Notes under the pieces: generated by a model
What the model was told of the DNA's origin: nothing
Databases searched by the model: none
The model's input: only the letters and a program-made list of their open reading frames with translations
Part shown: positions 49,142-60,826 of the stretch, piece after piece
How positions within the stretch are numbered: the first letter of the stretch is position 1
Layout of the letters: each line of letters opens with the position of its first letter
Source: Rhizophagus irregularis
Lineage: Eukaryota > Glomeromycota > Glomeromycetes > Glomerales > Glomeraceae
Length of the DNA stretch: 64,000 nucleotides
NCBI RefSeq assembly: GCF_026210795.1
Contig: NC_089453.1
Location: forward strand, 250,501-314,500
Direction: 5' to 3'
Position numbers and translations under genes: made by a program

Positions 49142-49920
49142 CTCTTCTTTTAAAATTTAGACTACGATATTATACATAAGAAGGATAAATTAGTTTCTTG
49201 ATCAAATTTTAATAAAAATTTAAAATGTTTATAGAAATAAAAAATAAATTGATTACTTTTATTTTTAATATTACAAAATCTAAAATTGATTCACTATTTA
49301 ATTAATACAAACCAATAAATAAATCGTTTGCGCTAGAATAAAATATTCACTTAGCTTTCTTCGGAATTCGAAGCAAAGAACTGACTTCAGTCCACAAAAC
49401 TTTTAACTGAAGAAACTAAGCACTTACATTTCTTATCGTTTCGTGTCTTAAACTTTATAAAGTTCGAATGAAATTGAAATTATGAAACTCAGAAATTCGT
49501 TTGGAATTATTCGGGAGTTAGAAGGAAAAATTGTTTCAAACTTATTATAACTTAGACTCAAGAACACGTATATTTTATAGCAATATAAAGAATTCACAGT
49601 GTTTGGAACTTTAGAAGGTAAAAAAAAAAATTCGCAAAACTTTGAATACAACGGTATTTAGATCGCAGTATTTTTTTTTATCTATCTAATATCTCTTAAA
49701 TGATCTCTAATATCATGTGAAATTTTAACCGGTCACAGGATAAAGAGATTCAAAATATTAGATCAATAAATTTTTCGTAATATAAAGGTTTACATGCAAA
49801 GATCATAAAGATCATAAGAGCATAATTTTTTAAAAAAATTGAGGTTTTTTTTACAAATTTAAAAATTTAATATATATTAGATATCTTTTTCTCTCAGTTC
49901 TCAGCTGTTTATTTATAAAT
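49142..49920. other. Spacer between two minus-strand genes
   Basis: It holds the aminotransferase promoter side and the 3' flank of the ribosomal protein gene. The open frame at 49448-49651 on the minus strand has no recognisable content. Confidence 0.5.
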
Positions 49921-50773
49921 TCAATAACCAAAAGCAGAAATCCCTTGTTTAATAGTTGATAAATCTCCTGCCTTATTCTTGAAAGCCTGATTCTTAATTT
50001 TTTCCAATTTCTTTTTACGCTCATAAAATTCTTTACTTTTAACTTTACGTTTTTCTTCAAGTTTCTTAACAACTTCTCCATATTTCCAGCCAACTTCATT
50101 AGAAAGACGTGAGATTGTAGTATATTTACGACCAGGTTTCAATCGCAAAACTCTCAAAGCGTCAGGAACAACCATACGCTTTTTCTTATCATATGGAGGT
50201 GGTATTCCTTCAAAAATCTTGAGACGTTTCAAGGCTTCTGCACCACGCGCAGTCTTATGTGGAATCATGCCACGTATAGTTTTGTAAAAGAGCTTGGAAG
50301 GTGCACGAAAGTGGAAAGGACCACGTGCAGGGTTGACAATCATACGTTTACGAAGGTAATCATGATACTTGACTAATTGATTTTCGTTAATTAATAAATA
50401 AATTAGAAAAATATTCAAACGCGATTCAATAAAAAATAAAATAAATTTTTGTGCATTAATCAAATTTCTGGAAAATATCTACGGTAAATCAAACATACTC
50501 TTATTTCGGAAAAAAGATCCTGATACATTTAATTCCTCAGCACGAACAATAACAACTTTTTGTCCAGTTAATATCTGTTTTGCTACAATGGATGCCAACC
50601 GTCCGATTAAGTGACCTTTACCGTCAACAACAACCACCTAATAAATATAAATATCAAAATTAAACGATCGAACAAAAAAATACAAATTACAAAACAAGCC
50701 AACATAGCAAAACAACTAATTGATAAGCTGTATCCCGTTAATATAATTTTAATACCTTCTCAAAAGTGCTCAT
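49921..50773 (-). CDS. RPL16: 60S ribosomal protein uL13 (L16 / L13a)
   Basis: Hand-built model with exons at 50756-50773, 50499-50637 and 49921-50372, giving 202 residues; yeast L16 is about 199. It begins MSTFEK then [20 protein letters not shown], and continues [15 protein letters not shown], then [49 protein letters not shown] and [21 protein letters not shown]. These are hallmark blocks of eukaryotic uL13, which sits on the large ribosomal subunit. The splice between FFRNK and KYHDY restores the conserved Lys-Tyr-His-Asp run. The C-terminus ends in the Gly-Tyr (FGY) usual for fungal L16. The gene is divergent from the p24 gene across 247 bp, so the two probably share a promoter region. 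Confidence 0.95.
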
Positions 50774-51020
50774 ATTGGCAGACACTATTATTTGAAAGGG
50801 GAACTATTGTTTTTTTTTATTAAGAAAAGAGGAGGTTTAATCTACAACATTCAGTAGCTTTTTAAAAATTTTTGATTGTATCACATAAGACTGTGATCAC
50901 ATGTTTAAAATATCTCATTTAAATTACTGGACAAATTTGGAGATTACACAAAGTGTTGGCAAAATATCAACGGTTGAAAATCTGGTGTTAATATCGAGTT
51001 TTTCACTTCAAACTTCAAAT
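50774..51020. promoter_or_regulatory. Shared divergent promoter region of RPL16 and the p24 gene
   Basis: A 247-bp gap lies between two divergent housekeeping-type genes. It contains a perfect 10-bp palindrome, TGTGATCACA, at 50892-50901, near the middle. A pyrimidine/purine patch (AAGAAAAGAGGAGG, about 50822-50835) lies toward RPL16. Regulatory function is inferred from position. Confidence 0.4.
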
Positions 51021-51968
51021 ATGCGATTCCTTCTAGTAATTTTTACTTTCTTGTCAGCAATATGCCTTGTGGCAGCGCATACAATTACAATTCCGGCTCG
51101 TGTAAAAGAATGCTTTTTTGAAGAACTGCAAGTTGATGATAAAATGACGATAACTTTTCAAGTTGGTGATGGTGGACAATTAGACATCGATTTCTTGGTG
51201 AATATAATTTTTTTTTGCTTAACATCAGATAAAATATTTTATGAAATAGAAAATTAATGATAAACATAGTTTCTCGTTAGAAAACTTATTTATTGGGGGA
51301 AATAATCTCGATTGGATAAAATTTAGAAAGAATGTTTTCTTTGTTCATTCGCTCTGCAAATCAAGCTTCATATACTCGATATTGATATTTCTTTATTTTT
51401 AAAAGATATCAGATCCTTCCGACGTTGTTGTACAAGTCGCTAAAAAAGAAACTACAGGAACATATAGTTTTACAGCCACGAAAAATGGCCGATATACTTA
51501 TTGTTTCAGTAATGAGATGTCAACCGTGACTGAAAAAATTGTTAGCTTTAATGTTCATGGAGTTGTTCATGTTCCGGATAGTGGATGTATGTCAAATGAA
51601 TTTTACATTAAGATAATTTAATAATTAAACCACTAAATTTAATAACAATTTTATAGCTGCTGATCCATTAGAAAATGAAATCAGAGAGTTGGCTGATAAT
51701 CTCGCTGCTATCAAAGACGAGCAAGAATATATTGTAATCCGTGAACAAAGACATAGAGATAGTAAATACTTTTTATATTTGTCTATATTTGATTAAAATT
51801 TCATTTTTAACAATTTTTTAATATATTTTATTTATTTTTCTAGCTGCTGAAAGTACAAATGATCGTGTAAAATGGTGGTCAATTTTTCAATTTTTTGTTC
51901 TTTTCGCTGTATGCTTTTGGCAAGTGTTTTACTTAAAGAGATTCTTTGAAGTCAAACGTGTTGTGTAA
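51021..51968 (+). CDS. EMP24: p24 family cargo receptor (EMP24 / TMED2 type)
   Basis: Four exons (51021-51197, 51406-51586, 51657-51761, 51844-51968), all with GT..AG introns, give 195 residues. There is a signal peptide (MRFLLVIFTFLSAICLVAA), then a GOLD domain with the conserved Cys pair C31 (VKECFFEEL) and C92 (GRYTYCFSNE). A coiled-coil segment follows (LENEIRELADNLAAIKDEQE), then a membrane span (about 166-184) and the short cytosolic tail YLKRFFEVKRVV. The FF pair and the C-terminal VV are the COPII/COPI sorting signals typical of the p24-beta branch. It acts in ER-Golgi transport of cargo such as GPI-anchored proteins. The start at 51021 was chosen because the signal peptide begins there; an in-frame upstream extension exists from 50901 but adds no recognisable sequence. 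Confidence 0.93.
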
Positions 51969-52211
51969 AATATATTAAAAATTCATCAGGAAAGTATGTA
52001 ATGTATTTAACAATTTTTAAAATATGTTATAGACGTCAAATATGGCGGCTATATTCAAAAAATTTTATTAATTAATTAATAAAAATTAATAATTCATTAA
52101 TGTTCTAGTAATTCGTATTTTAGACTAATTATCTATTACGAATATAACATAGACTAAGTAGACTTTTTTATAATGATGGAATGATGTTTAAATGAATTTC
52201 TTTTGAATAAA

Positions 52212-53118
52212 TTATGCATTTGATTTTTTCTCTAAATAATTTTTGACAAGTTTCTCAACATAACCTCCACCAGCTTTTTGTACATCACCGAAAAGCATTG
52301 GCTCGACAATTCTCTCAACATATTTGCCAAGCATATCTACTTCTACATTTACTTTGTCACCAACTTTTTGTGTTGGCATAATCACGTGAGCTTGCGTGTA
52401 AGCCACTAACATGATACTGAACCAACTTTCATTGTCATTAACCTCGCATATAGTTAAAGATGTTCCATCAAGACAAATATATCCCTTCGGAATAATATAA
52501 CGAAGGTAAAATGGATCATTCGGCGATAGCCTAACCCAAAGAGAATTTCCTTCAGGGGTCATGGATATGATTGTTGCAATCGTATCAACATGCCCTTGTA
52601 CGAAATGTCCACCAAATCTTACACTTGCTGCAATTGCTCTTTCCAAATTGACTTTGTTACCAACTTTTAAATCACCTAAGTAATAAAAAAAGAAATAAAT
52701 AAAAATTAGGAATATTTATCTAATCAGATCGGTAAAAAAAAAGATTTAAATCGAAAGATCGAATTTACAAATTAGAACAAATTAGAATATGTATATTGCA
52801 TATACCAACCAAGATTTGTTCTTCTTAGTGTTTCGGGTGCAAGACCAACTTTAAACCACGATGTTTCGAGCTCTGTTACAGTCAAACAAGTTCCTATATA
52901 AAAAGATATTTGATTTAATTAAATAAATCAATTAAATTAAGTGAAATTATTTGATAAAATATACCATTCACAGAAATACTGTCACCGAGACGACAATCAA
53001 CGAGTATATTTTTAGCATCACCAACCTTCATCGACCAGCCACCACCACCAGAACTTGAGTTATCTAATTGTTGAATTTCAACAACAGTACCCAAATGTTC
53101 TACAATACCAGTAAACAT
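52212..53118 (-). CDS. RIB5: Riboflavin synthase (alpha chain)
   Basis: Exons 52965-53118, 52810-52893 and 52212-52675, with GT..AG introns, give 233 residues. The enzyme joins two 6,7-dimethyl-8-ribityllumazines to make riboflavin, the last step of vitamin B2 synthesis. It has the diagnostic start MFTGIVEHLGTV and two tandem lumazine-binding domains. The first has DSISVNGTCLTVTEL..FKVGLAPETLRRTNLG, and the second has GGHFVQGHVD, GYICLDGTSLTICEV and MLVAYTQAHV. Length and domain order match fungal RIB5, which works as a trimer. A Ser-Gly insertion (SSSGGGG) near residue 21 is unusual but lies in a variable loop. The C-terminal tail (VEKLVKNYLEKKSNA) is typical in length. Confidence 0.95.
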
Positions 53119-54609
53119 TTTTAAAAAAGTAGTGAAATTAAAGAAAAATTGAAGAAAAAAAAGAGATAAAAAACAAAAATATGAATAATGAAAACCCGAG
53201 TCATTTTATATGGATTTTAAAATTATAATTTATAATATGAATAATTTTGTTTAGTCAGCATTATAAATACAACAGATCAAAGATTTAATCGTTGCTACAC
53301 AGCAAACTATTGGCCCTATAATAACAATAATAACGATCCCTGATTTTTTAAGGTATAAACGAATATAACAAAAACAAAATTCTCATTCACGTTTTCTTTA
53401 TGTATTATTGTTTTTTTATAATAAATTTCAAATAAATTAGGTTGTATTTATGAACATCAAAAGGACATTGAATTAAAATGTAGTTGAAAAATATCCATTT
53501 TCGACTTAATAGTAAAAAAAAAGCGGATTCTCGTATAAGAGTGAAATAAAAAAATTTATTTATTTATTTATCTATTTATTTTTGATAAGATAAAATTGCC
53601 GCAAATGAAAAAATGTGAATTAATATGAATTTATAATATTAACAAAACCTTTTACGATGAGTTATAACCCTGATATTAAAACCACCGCAAATCTTAAATT
53701 TTACCTTTAACTTCAGGTATTAAAAACTCAATTAATAGTTAAGTTAATAGTACTTTTTTAAAGTTAGAATAATGTTAAAAATGGTACAATAGTGGTACAA
53801 TTATATACAAATCACTTGAAAATGTTTTTAATTAAATATAATAATATTTAAAAAATATCTGGTTTTTTTGATTTTAAGATTTTATATTATTAAACAAATC
53901 CATATTTTCAATATTATTGTTTTTAAAATATTGATTTATTTTGTAATTTTTATTAAAACAATATAAAAATACTTTAATTCCTTTAAGAAAATATAGGATG
54001 TTTTTTTTTCTCTGATCAATCAATGAGCCAATTAAAATTGATCTTTAACTTAGAAGAATTTGCTGAGCCACAGTCCACAGATTATGTGATAGAAAAATAA
54101 GTGGATTATCAGTCAGGTCTTGTGCAATATATTAATTTTTGCATATATATCAAAAAAAATATATTAACCTTTATTCTTTATTTTTTTCTCAAACAATCAT
54201 GAGAAAAATATTAAAGAAATTCTATATGCAACACAGAACTTACTCTAAAAGTAAATATTACCGTCAAAAGCATATGTTATGAAGGGTTAAGAGACTCACA
54301 ATTTAAGATTACTAGGTGTAAAGCCAACTATATCTCTTGCAGAGTAGATCTACATGTAAAAAGGTATGAAGAATCCATTGCATATGCTTTTATGAAGCTC
54401 TTGGTATTAGACAACAATACTAATTATGCCTTATACCTCCTTAACTTTTTCCAGCAAGATATAAAACATGTAGGAATATATGCAACTTTTTGCAAAAATA
54501 TTATTGTAAAAAATAATACAAAATAAGGTATGTATATACCAGAAGTTATGTTTATTTACTGCAAGTAAAAATTTCTCACAATAGGCTTTTGCATTTAGGA
54601 AATACAAAT
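53119..54609. other. Upstream flank of RIB5 and AT-rich spacer
   Basis: No intact gene. The 100 bp before RIB5 are A-rich. Short coding-like fragments near 54020-54100 on the plus strand (LIFNLEEFAEPQSTDYVIEK) have no assigned family. Confidence 0.45.
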
Positions 54610-57256
54610 ATGGCCAATATTACTCTTAACTGTCTTATTGTTTTAGTAGGAAATTTTAATAATGTTCAATGTAATGCGATACACTAAATGATTACAATTA
54701 GTACAAATCAACTGGTCAGTGATCTTGTAGATGCAATTAGAGGCAAATTGGAGTTAAAAGATGCCTCTTTAAGCCTTTATCAAGTTCATTTTAGGAGTAT
54801 TCAAAAAATGAAAATAGATTCTGCATATCTGATTTCTAAATTTTTTGATTGACAACCTCAGGCAGAATTCTTTTATGTCACTGTATATTTCCATTAATAA
54901 TTCACAGTATTATGTAGCGATATTTTCACAATTTTTATGTATTATAAGCTGGCTTCTGGCAATGTTTTTTATTTCTTAAATAAAGCATATTGTATATTAC
55001 ATTCTTGTCATAAATCTTAAAAAATGTCATATGTAATGATATGAGAGTATATTTACTTCTGACTACTATGCAATATCAGGACTATAAATCTAACATTTTT
55101 ATCTGAACTAGTCTGGCATTCAGGTGATGAATCTTCACAGTTAGGAAGGCGCAATGATTAGACGATTATTGCATTTATGATGCAATATGGCTGATCAGTT
55201 TCTTGTGAAACAGAATAATTTTTCACATATAGTCTACCTCAATATTTTTTTTGTCTTTTAACTCTTGTCCTCATATACTGCACTTTGTGTCATGTCTAAT
55301 TTCTGATCAGTTAACTTTTTTTCTGATATCAAATATATACTCTAATTGTACAGGTAAAAATAATAAAAAAATGCTGAAAAAGAGCTTTTAAGTATTAATT
55401 ATATCTTATTTTGACAGTTTTTTTAGATTATTTGAACAATTCTGATTCCAACTTTTGGTTATATAGTGATTTCTTATAACTAAACCATACTCTTATTATC
55501 ACTTCATCACCTTTCAAAGATCAATGGAATACTCTTGATAGAATATGAAAAAGGCAATTTATACAAGCAGGAAAGGAATTATTAAACTCATCATTAGAGG
55601 AAATTTTTGAGAAGAAGGTGATTTCATTAATTTATTTTGTTATTTCAATAAAAGAGAACTTCTTGACATATGTTACTTATCTTGAAGCAAGCATCATGAA
55701 ACTTTCTGGCTCAAATGATAGTATGGAAAACTCCTTAACATATGTTATTTATCTTGGAGCATCATGAGTCTTCTTGATTCCTACCATTGCATTCCATCTT
55801 ATTTTCAATTTATTAATGTATTGGGAGTAACAAATTGCTAATTATCTACCTTATTTAATAAGGTAAATCTGAAGCATGTCAAGTTTAATTTTTATTCCTT
55901 TTGAAAAAAGGTGATTACTGAACAACTACAGGTAATGCAAAAGAAAATATCAGCCAATTTCTAATTCTATTAATGCATTTTTTCCTAAAAGAAAGTTTTT
56001 ACAATTATCACAATAGTGCCAAGTTCAAAATACATATGATATAGAAACCCTTTTTACATTTAATGAAATCAAGTAAATTTTATGAGAGACAGTTCCGCTT
56101 ACTCTATATTAGCCAGACAGCAGAAGGAACATACTTATCTAGATGTGAAGAAAGAATACCAGATATGAAGGAGAATGAAAAAAATGAAAAGAATGATATA
56201 AGTTCATGTTATTTGGAATCCATGCTCAAGTTCTCATTTATGTCTTTTTATAATCGTTCATCTACAAATGATACATTTTATAGAACAATGAGAAAAAATG
56301 TTTAATGGAGAAAGACCAAAAGAAGAAAACGTTGAAATATATCACAAAATATCACAATAATTGTAAGAATGTTAAATGTAGATTACAAAAAATATATTTT
56401 AATATAAGTTTGATTATTATAGAATTTTACAGATATGGATGAAGAATCAGATGATAGTGAAATTGAAGGCTCATGTAACAGGCTCGATTTTACAGAACTT
56501 GATGAATCTTATTCAGTTTAGCAATAGACTCTGAACAAATGTAAAAGTTAAAATCTGGATGAAAAATTAAGAGAATAATTTATCAGTATACAAAAAAGTT
56601 ACATAAAGAATCATGTTTACATTTTTTTATTATAAATAATACTGACAAAAACGTTAAAGCAATATTTTAAAGGAATAATGGAAAGAGATTTTCTTAACAG
56701 ATTTTTAGAAGAAACCAAAAGTTGAAGCTCCACTTATTAAATTGATTAAAAAATATACTTTTGATAATATAAATAATTGAAAAAAATTTCTCTTACAGCT
56801 ATTTGTATCAGACAAAGAAGAGTTTAATAGAAATTTGCACTATAATCTCAGCTTTATCAATTATGTGTATTGAGAAATACTTTTTTTGTGAGAAGCGGAG
56901 GATAATTTTATTTCAGATCAATCAAAACTGAAAGGTTAGTACCAAAGTAATATATGAAACAGAATAATTGATCCAGCTTTTCATGATATGAAGTTTGAGT
57001 TAATAAGGGGTGAAGGTATGAATTTTGCCTTGAGCAACAGAAAAATAATGGTAAAACAGGTTCTATTTATAAGAAAATAGGAAGAAAGAAAGATGGAATT
57101 TTCAGAATAACAACAGATCATATGAAGATTAGAGTCATAGAAACTGGTTACAAATGAAAAGGATCAAACAGGACAAAATATTTGAAGGACAGTTTAAAGC
57201 TAAATAAAATGCTAAAAGACATGATTATGAATCTTATTTTTGAGAATAATTGCAAT

Positions 57257-58766
57257 TAAGGATGGTGCCGTAATTGGGCAATTGCGGAACATTGCGGATC
57301 CGCAATATTGCGGATTTGCGGATTTCAGAAGTCCAAATATCCGCAAATCCGCAATCCGTAATTAGCCGCAAATCCGCAATTTTTCCGCAATTCCGCAAAT
57401 GATCCGTAATTCCGCAATTAATTACAGAATTGCGGATTATTTGCGGAATTGCGGATTATTTGCGGATTTGTGGATTGCCCGCAAAAAAAAGAATAATTTT
57501 TTAAAATATATGTAATTTTTTTAATTAACTAATAAAGAAACCGATTTCTTCTTATTACTAAAAGTAAAAAAAAATCGGTTTTTCATTAATAAAATCTTTT
57601 AAAAAGGACATTTTATTTTTTATCGGCCGGTTAATTTGACGGTTATTAATGATCCGGATTAGATTATCGGACAGTAGTACAAATCATCTGATAATCTTTT
57701 TTTATCCGGACAACTGAATTGCGTTGCGCAATTTTAAAATACATCGTTCTTTTTCTTTGTAAATTCCGGCCTGGAACTTGGAAATGGAGACGGGTAAGTG
57801 TCTCTAAAGTATTTTTTTGTTTTTTTTATGTAAGAACGTTTATTAACGTTCTTTTTACTTTTTTTGTAGATTCTGGCCAGGAACTTGGAAATGGAGACCG
57901 GTGAGTATTTTAAAGGGGAAGCGGTTTTTTTATTTTTATTTTTATGTAAGAACGTTTATTAACGTTCTTTTACTTTTTTTTTGTAGATTCGCATGGCTTT
58001 GGAAATGGAGACCGGTGAGTATTTTAAAGGGGGAAGCGGGTTTTTTTTATTTTTTATGTAAGAACGTTTATTAACGTTCTTTTACTTTTTTGTAGATTCG
58101 GCCTGGAACTTGGAAATGAAGACCGTAGGTGTTTCTAGAGGGGAAAGCGGGTTTTTTTGGTTTTTATGTAAGAACGTTTATTAACGTTCTTTTACTTTTT
58201 TTGTAGATTCCGGCCTGGAACTTGGAAATGGAGACCGGTAGGTGTTTAGAGGGAAAGCGGGTTTTTTGGTTTTTTATGTAAGAACGTTTATTAACGTTCT
58301 TTTACTTTTTGTAGATTCGGCCTGGAAGCTTGGAAATGGAGACCGGTGAGTATTTTAAAGGGGGGAAGCGGTTTTTTTTTATTTTTTTTATGTAAGAACG
58401 TTTATTAACGTTATTTCACTACTTTTTTTTGTAGATTCGGTCCAGAACTTTGATTAGTAGTATCCCTCAAGTTCGTCATTGTTGTCTGTTGTTTGATTTA
58501 GTTTTTGGCGCAGTTGCGCCATTTCAGAGATTATGGTTTTATTGTTTCTAATAAATAATAAATAAATAAATTTATTAAAAAATTTTTTTTGATTAAATTT
58601 ACATTTATAAAACCAGTTGTTTTTTATTAAATTATCATTAAAGACATTAGAAAAATTTTTAATTATCAGCCAATCAGAATTGCGGAATTGCGGGTTACTA
58701 ACCGCAATTCAACTCCAAAATCTGCAATATTGCGGATTTTGGAAATTATTTGCGGACCCATCCTTA
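57257..58766. mobile_element. 1510-bp hAT-type element carrying a second micro-exon array
   Basis: The inverted ends TAAGGATGG (57257) and CCATCCTTA (to 58766) are flanked by perfect 8-bp target duplications ATTGCAAT (57249-57256 and 58767-58774). Subterminal regions are packed with TTGCGGATT and AATCCGCAA repeats (57270-57480 and 58675-58757), the arrangement that hAT transposases bind. There is no transposase inside. Between the subterminal regions lie a CCGGTT/AACCGG palindromic stretch (57600-57720) and the exon-like array at 57763-58530. Confidence 0.92.
57763..58530 (+). repeat. Second micro-exon array: six blocks plus terminal exon-like block
   Basis: Blocks at 57763-57793, 57870-57900, 57987-58014, 58096-58124, 58207-58237 and 58315-58345 are 31, 31, 28, 29, 31 and 31 nt long, and a terminal block starts at 58435. 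The period is 107-120 bp. The consensus starts ATTCCGGCCTGGAACTTGGA and ends AATGGAGACCG, about 55% GC. Acceptors are TTTTTTGTAG (the first is mutated to TGTAA); donors are GTGAGT, GTAAGT or GTAGGT. Every intron has a perfect hairpin with arms AAGAACGTT and AACGTTCTT and loop TATT about 20 nt before the acceptor; only the last has one mismatch. The block is open in all three frames (IPAWNLEMET, FRPGTWKWRP, SGLELGNGDR). The terminal block is open for 38 codons in one frame. Splicing is not proven. Confidence 0.8.
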
Positions 58767-59059
58767 ATTGCAATATTTTTAAACAGTTTCAAGTTATTGG
58801 AATATTAAATGAAGGAAATCAATTGCAAATGATTATAATAGACACACCAAGAGGGTATATTTTTTATGTTAGATATAAGAAATTTTATGAAGTTAGTGGT
58901 CATTTATTGAAAATATAGCCATTAGACTTTATTATTAAGAAAATTTTACATGCAAAAGCAATAATTGTAAAGATTTTAGACTTGATCAACAATTATAAAT
59001 TAAATAATTGGATGCTTTGCAGTAGAAAGAAATGAAATTACTAAGAAAATTCAAATTTT

Positions 59060-60521
59060 CTTTTATATGCCAAAAATATTCTAAATGTTATAATTTGTTC
59101 AGATTTTATATTAACTTATTTTTTTATTTTTTTTAGTAATTTCATCCTTTTCTACTGCAAAGCGCCCAATTTATTCAATAATACTGACAATAATGATTAC
59201 TATGATAATTGTAACGATGTTAAGAATAAGCTTAAAAAACTCACTTTTTTTAAATTTTCTATACCACGCACTTCAAAAACAGAAAATAAAATAAATACAT
59301 TGAATTTGTTTATTTGTATTGTAATTAATAAAATAGCCATTTATTGTTTTTCTCATATAATTTTTGTAACTTGTAATGTATCCCTTAAACTGTAAGAGTT
59401 AAAATTAATTTTAAAAATTTTTGAATTTTTAAAATATCTTAAGTTTTAGTGATCATAAAAAAATGAAATTATATTTGTTAGATTCCTCTTATTAAGATGC
59501 ATTTAATGGTAATATAGTTGTTTCCAAAATTCAATTGGCAAATCCGAAATCTGAAATTACGAAATCGTAATTAATTATGTATTCCGAAATTCTAAAATTT
59601 GCATAATAGTGCGAAATTGCGAATATCTCGGGATTTAGTGATCAGATTTCGATGATCTTACTACCATTCGATTCGTCTCATCGAGTCGAATCTAATGATA
59701 TGTGTTTCATTTCTATAGCACCGATATTGATGGAGTAAAATTACTATAAACATTTAATGAATTTTGGTGTCAGAGTACGATCTAGTGATTAGATTTGAAT
59801 GAATTTACCACCATTCGATTCTTCATGATGAGACAATTCTAATGGTGGTAAGATCATCTTTCTAGCATTGAAATTGGGGAGCTATTATGCTATAAATATT
59901 TAAAAGTTATTGGTATCAGAGCGCGATCTAGTGATTGGATTTAAATGGTCTTACTACCATTAGAATCATCTTATCAAGACAAATCAAATGGTAGTAAGAT
60001 CATCCAAAACAGATTACTGGGTGCTGAGTTATTATTTGTTAAAGTTTTTATATATAAATCAGCCAAAATTAAGGCTAATTTTGGCCAAATATTTTCGTAA
60101 TACAAAATTAATTATGGAGTCCAAAATTAATTACAGAATACGGAGTTTTTCTAATGAATTACTTAATAATTACAGAATTACGTAATTACGTATTTCCATA
60201 ATACTAAAATAATTTCAGACACAAGTATAAATGGTAATAAAATTATCTCTCTAAAATTGATAAATAAAAAGTTATATTAATTTATAGATTTTTAGATTTT
60301 ATAAGTTATCCTATCACATAATATTTGTAGAAGAACAATTTCATTTCTATCAGATTTTTTTCATTAAGACGTATCAAATGGTGGTAATTTTATATTTCTA
60401 GAATTAATGGATAAAAAGATATTTCAATTTAAAAAATTTAGCTACTATTTGTTATAATTTGTCAATCATTTACTTTTAAAAAATCATTAATCAAATTTAA
60501 CTTTTTTTTGATTTTTACTTA
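59060..60521. repeat. MITE-like debris with GTCTCATCGAGAC palindromes
   Basis: Around 59650-60000 there are several copies of ACCATTCGATTCGTCTCATC and its inverse, plus GATCTAGTGATTGGATTT. They are flanked by opposed TTACGAAATCGTAATTAATT and AATTACGTAATTACGTATTT blocks (about 59558 and 60172). The same palindrome family occurs inside the MITEs at 16217-17374 and 38791-39299. Limits are uncertain; no gene. Confidence 0.45.
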
Positions 60522-60529
60522 AAAAATAC

Positions 60530-60826
60530 AGGACCCCGGATATCTAATATAAAGGTCATAATGGACTTTTGGCCAAAAACACCCCTTTTTGCTGAAACTC
60601 AAAAAATCGTTTTTTGTAAATATCTCAGCATCCAGTAATTCAATTTTAATGAACTTTTTTTTATTTTGTAGCCCTCATTTAGCTCTACAATTTAAAAAAA
60701 AGTTTATCAAAATTGGACCACTGGATGCCGAGATATTTACTAAAAACGATTTTTTGAGCCCCTGAAAAATGGGCCAATCTGCCGAAAGTGTGACTTATGA
60801 CCTGTTTTGGAGATATCTGGGGTCCT
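60530..60826. mobile_element. 297-bp hairpin MITE with perfect 8-bp target duplication
   Basis: AGGACCCCGGATATCT at 60530 and AGATATCTGGGGTCCT ending at 60826 are inverted, flanked by AAAAATAC at 60522-60529 and 60827-60834. The whole element folds back on itself: AAAAAATCGTTTTTTGTAAA pairs with TTTACTAAAAACGATTTTTT, and CCAGTAATTCAATTTTAATG pairs with its partner around GACCACTGGATG. No coding capacity. Confidence 0.9.

Larger units (their letters stand above)
54610..59040 (+). pseudogene. Dead Crinkler-like gene, split by a transposon
   Basis: The 5' part (54610-54855) reads MANITLNCLIVLVGNF, a stop, then STNQLVSDLVDAIRGKLELK and LSLYQVHF. This is the layout of the CRN N-terminal domain (ITLNCL..LK.AI..K). 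The middle is full of stops. Coding similarity returns at about 57000-57256 (LIRGEGMNFA-like, QQKNNGKTG, GIFRITTDHMKIRVIETGYK, KYLKDSLKLNKMLKDM), then after the element at IFKQFQVIGILNEGNQLQMI, DTPRGYIFYVRYKKFYEVSG and LDFIIKKILHAKAIIVKILD. Removing the 1510-bp element and one target copy rejoins the frame exactly (ENNCN to IFKQF). That the two halves were one gene is inferred from order and strand. It is inactive. Confidence 0.6.
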
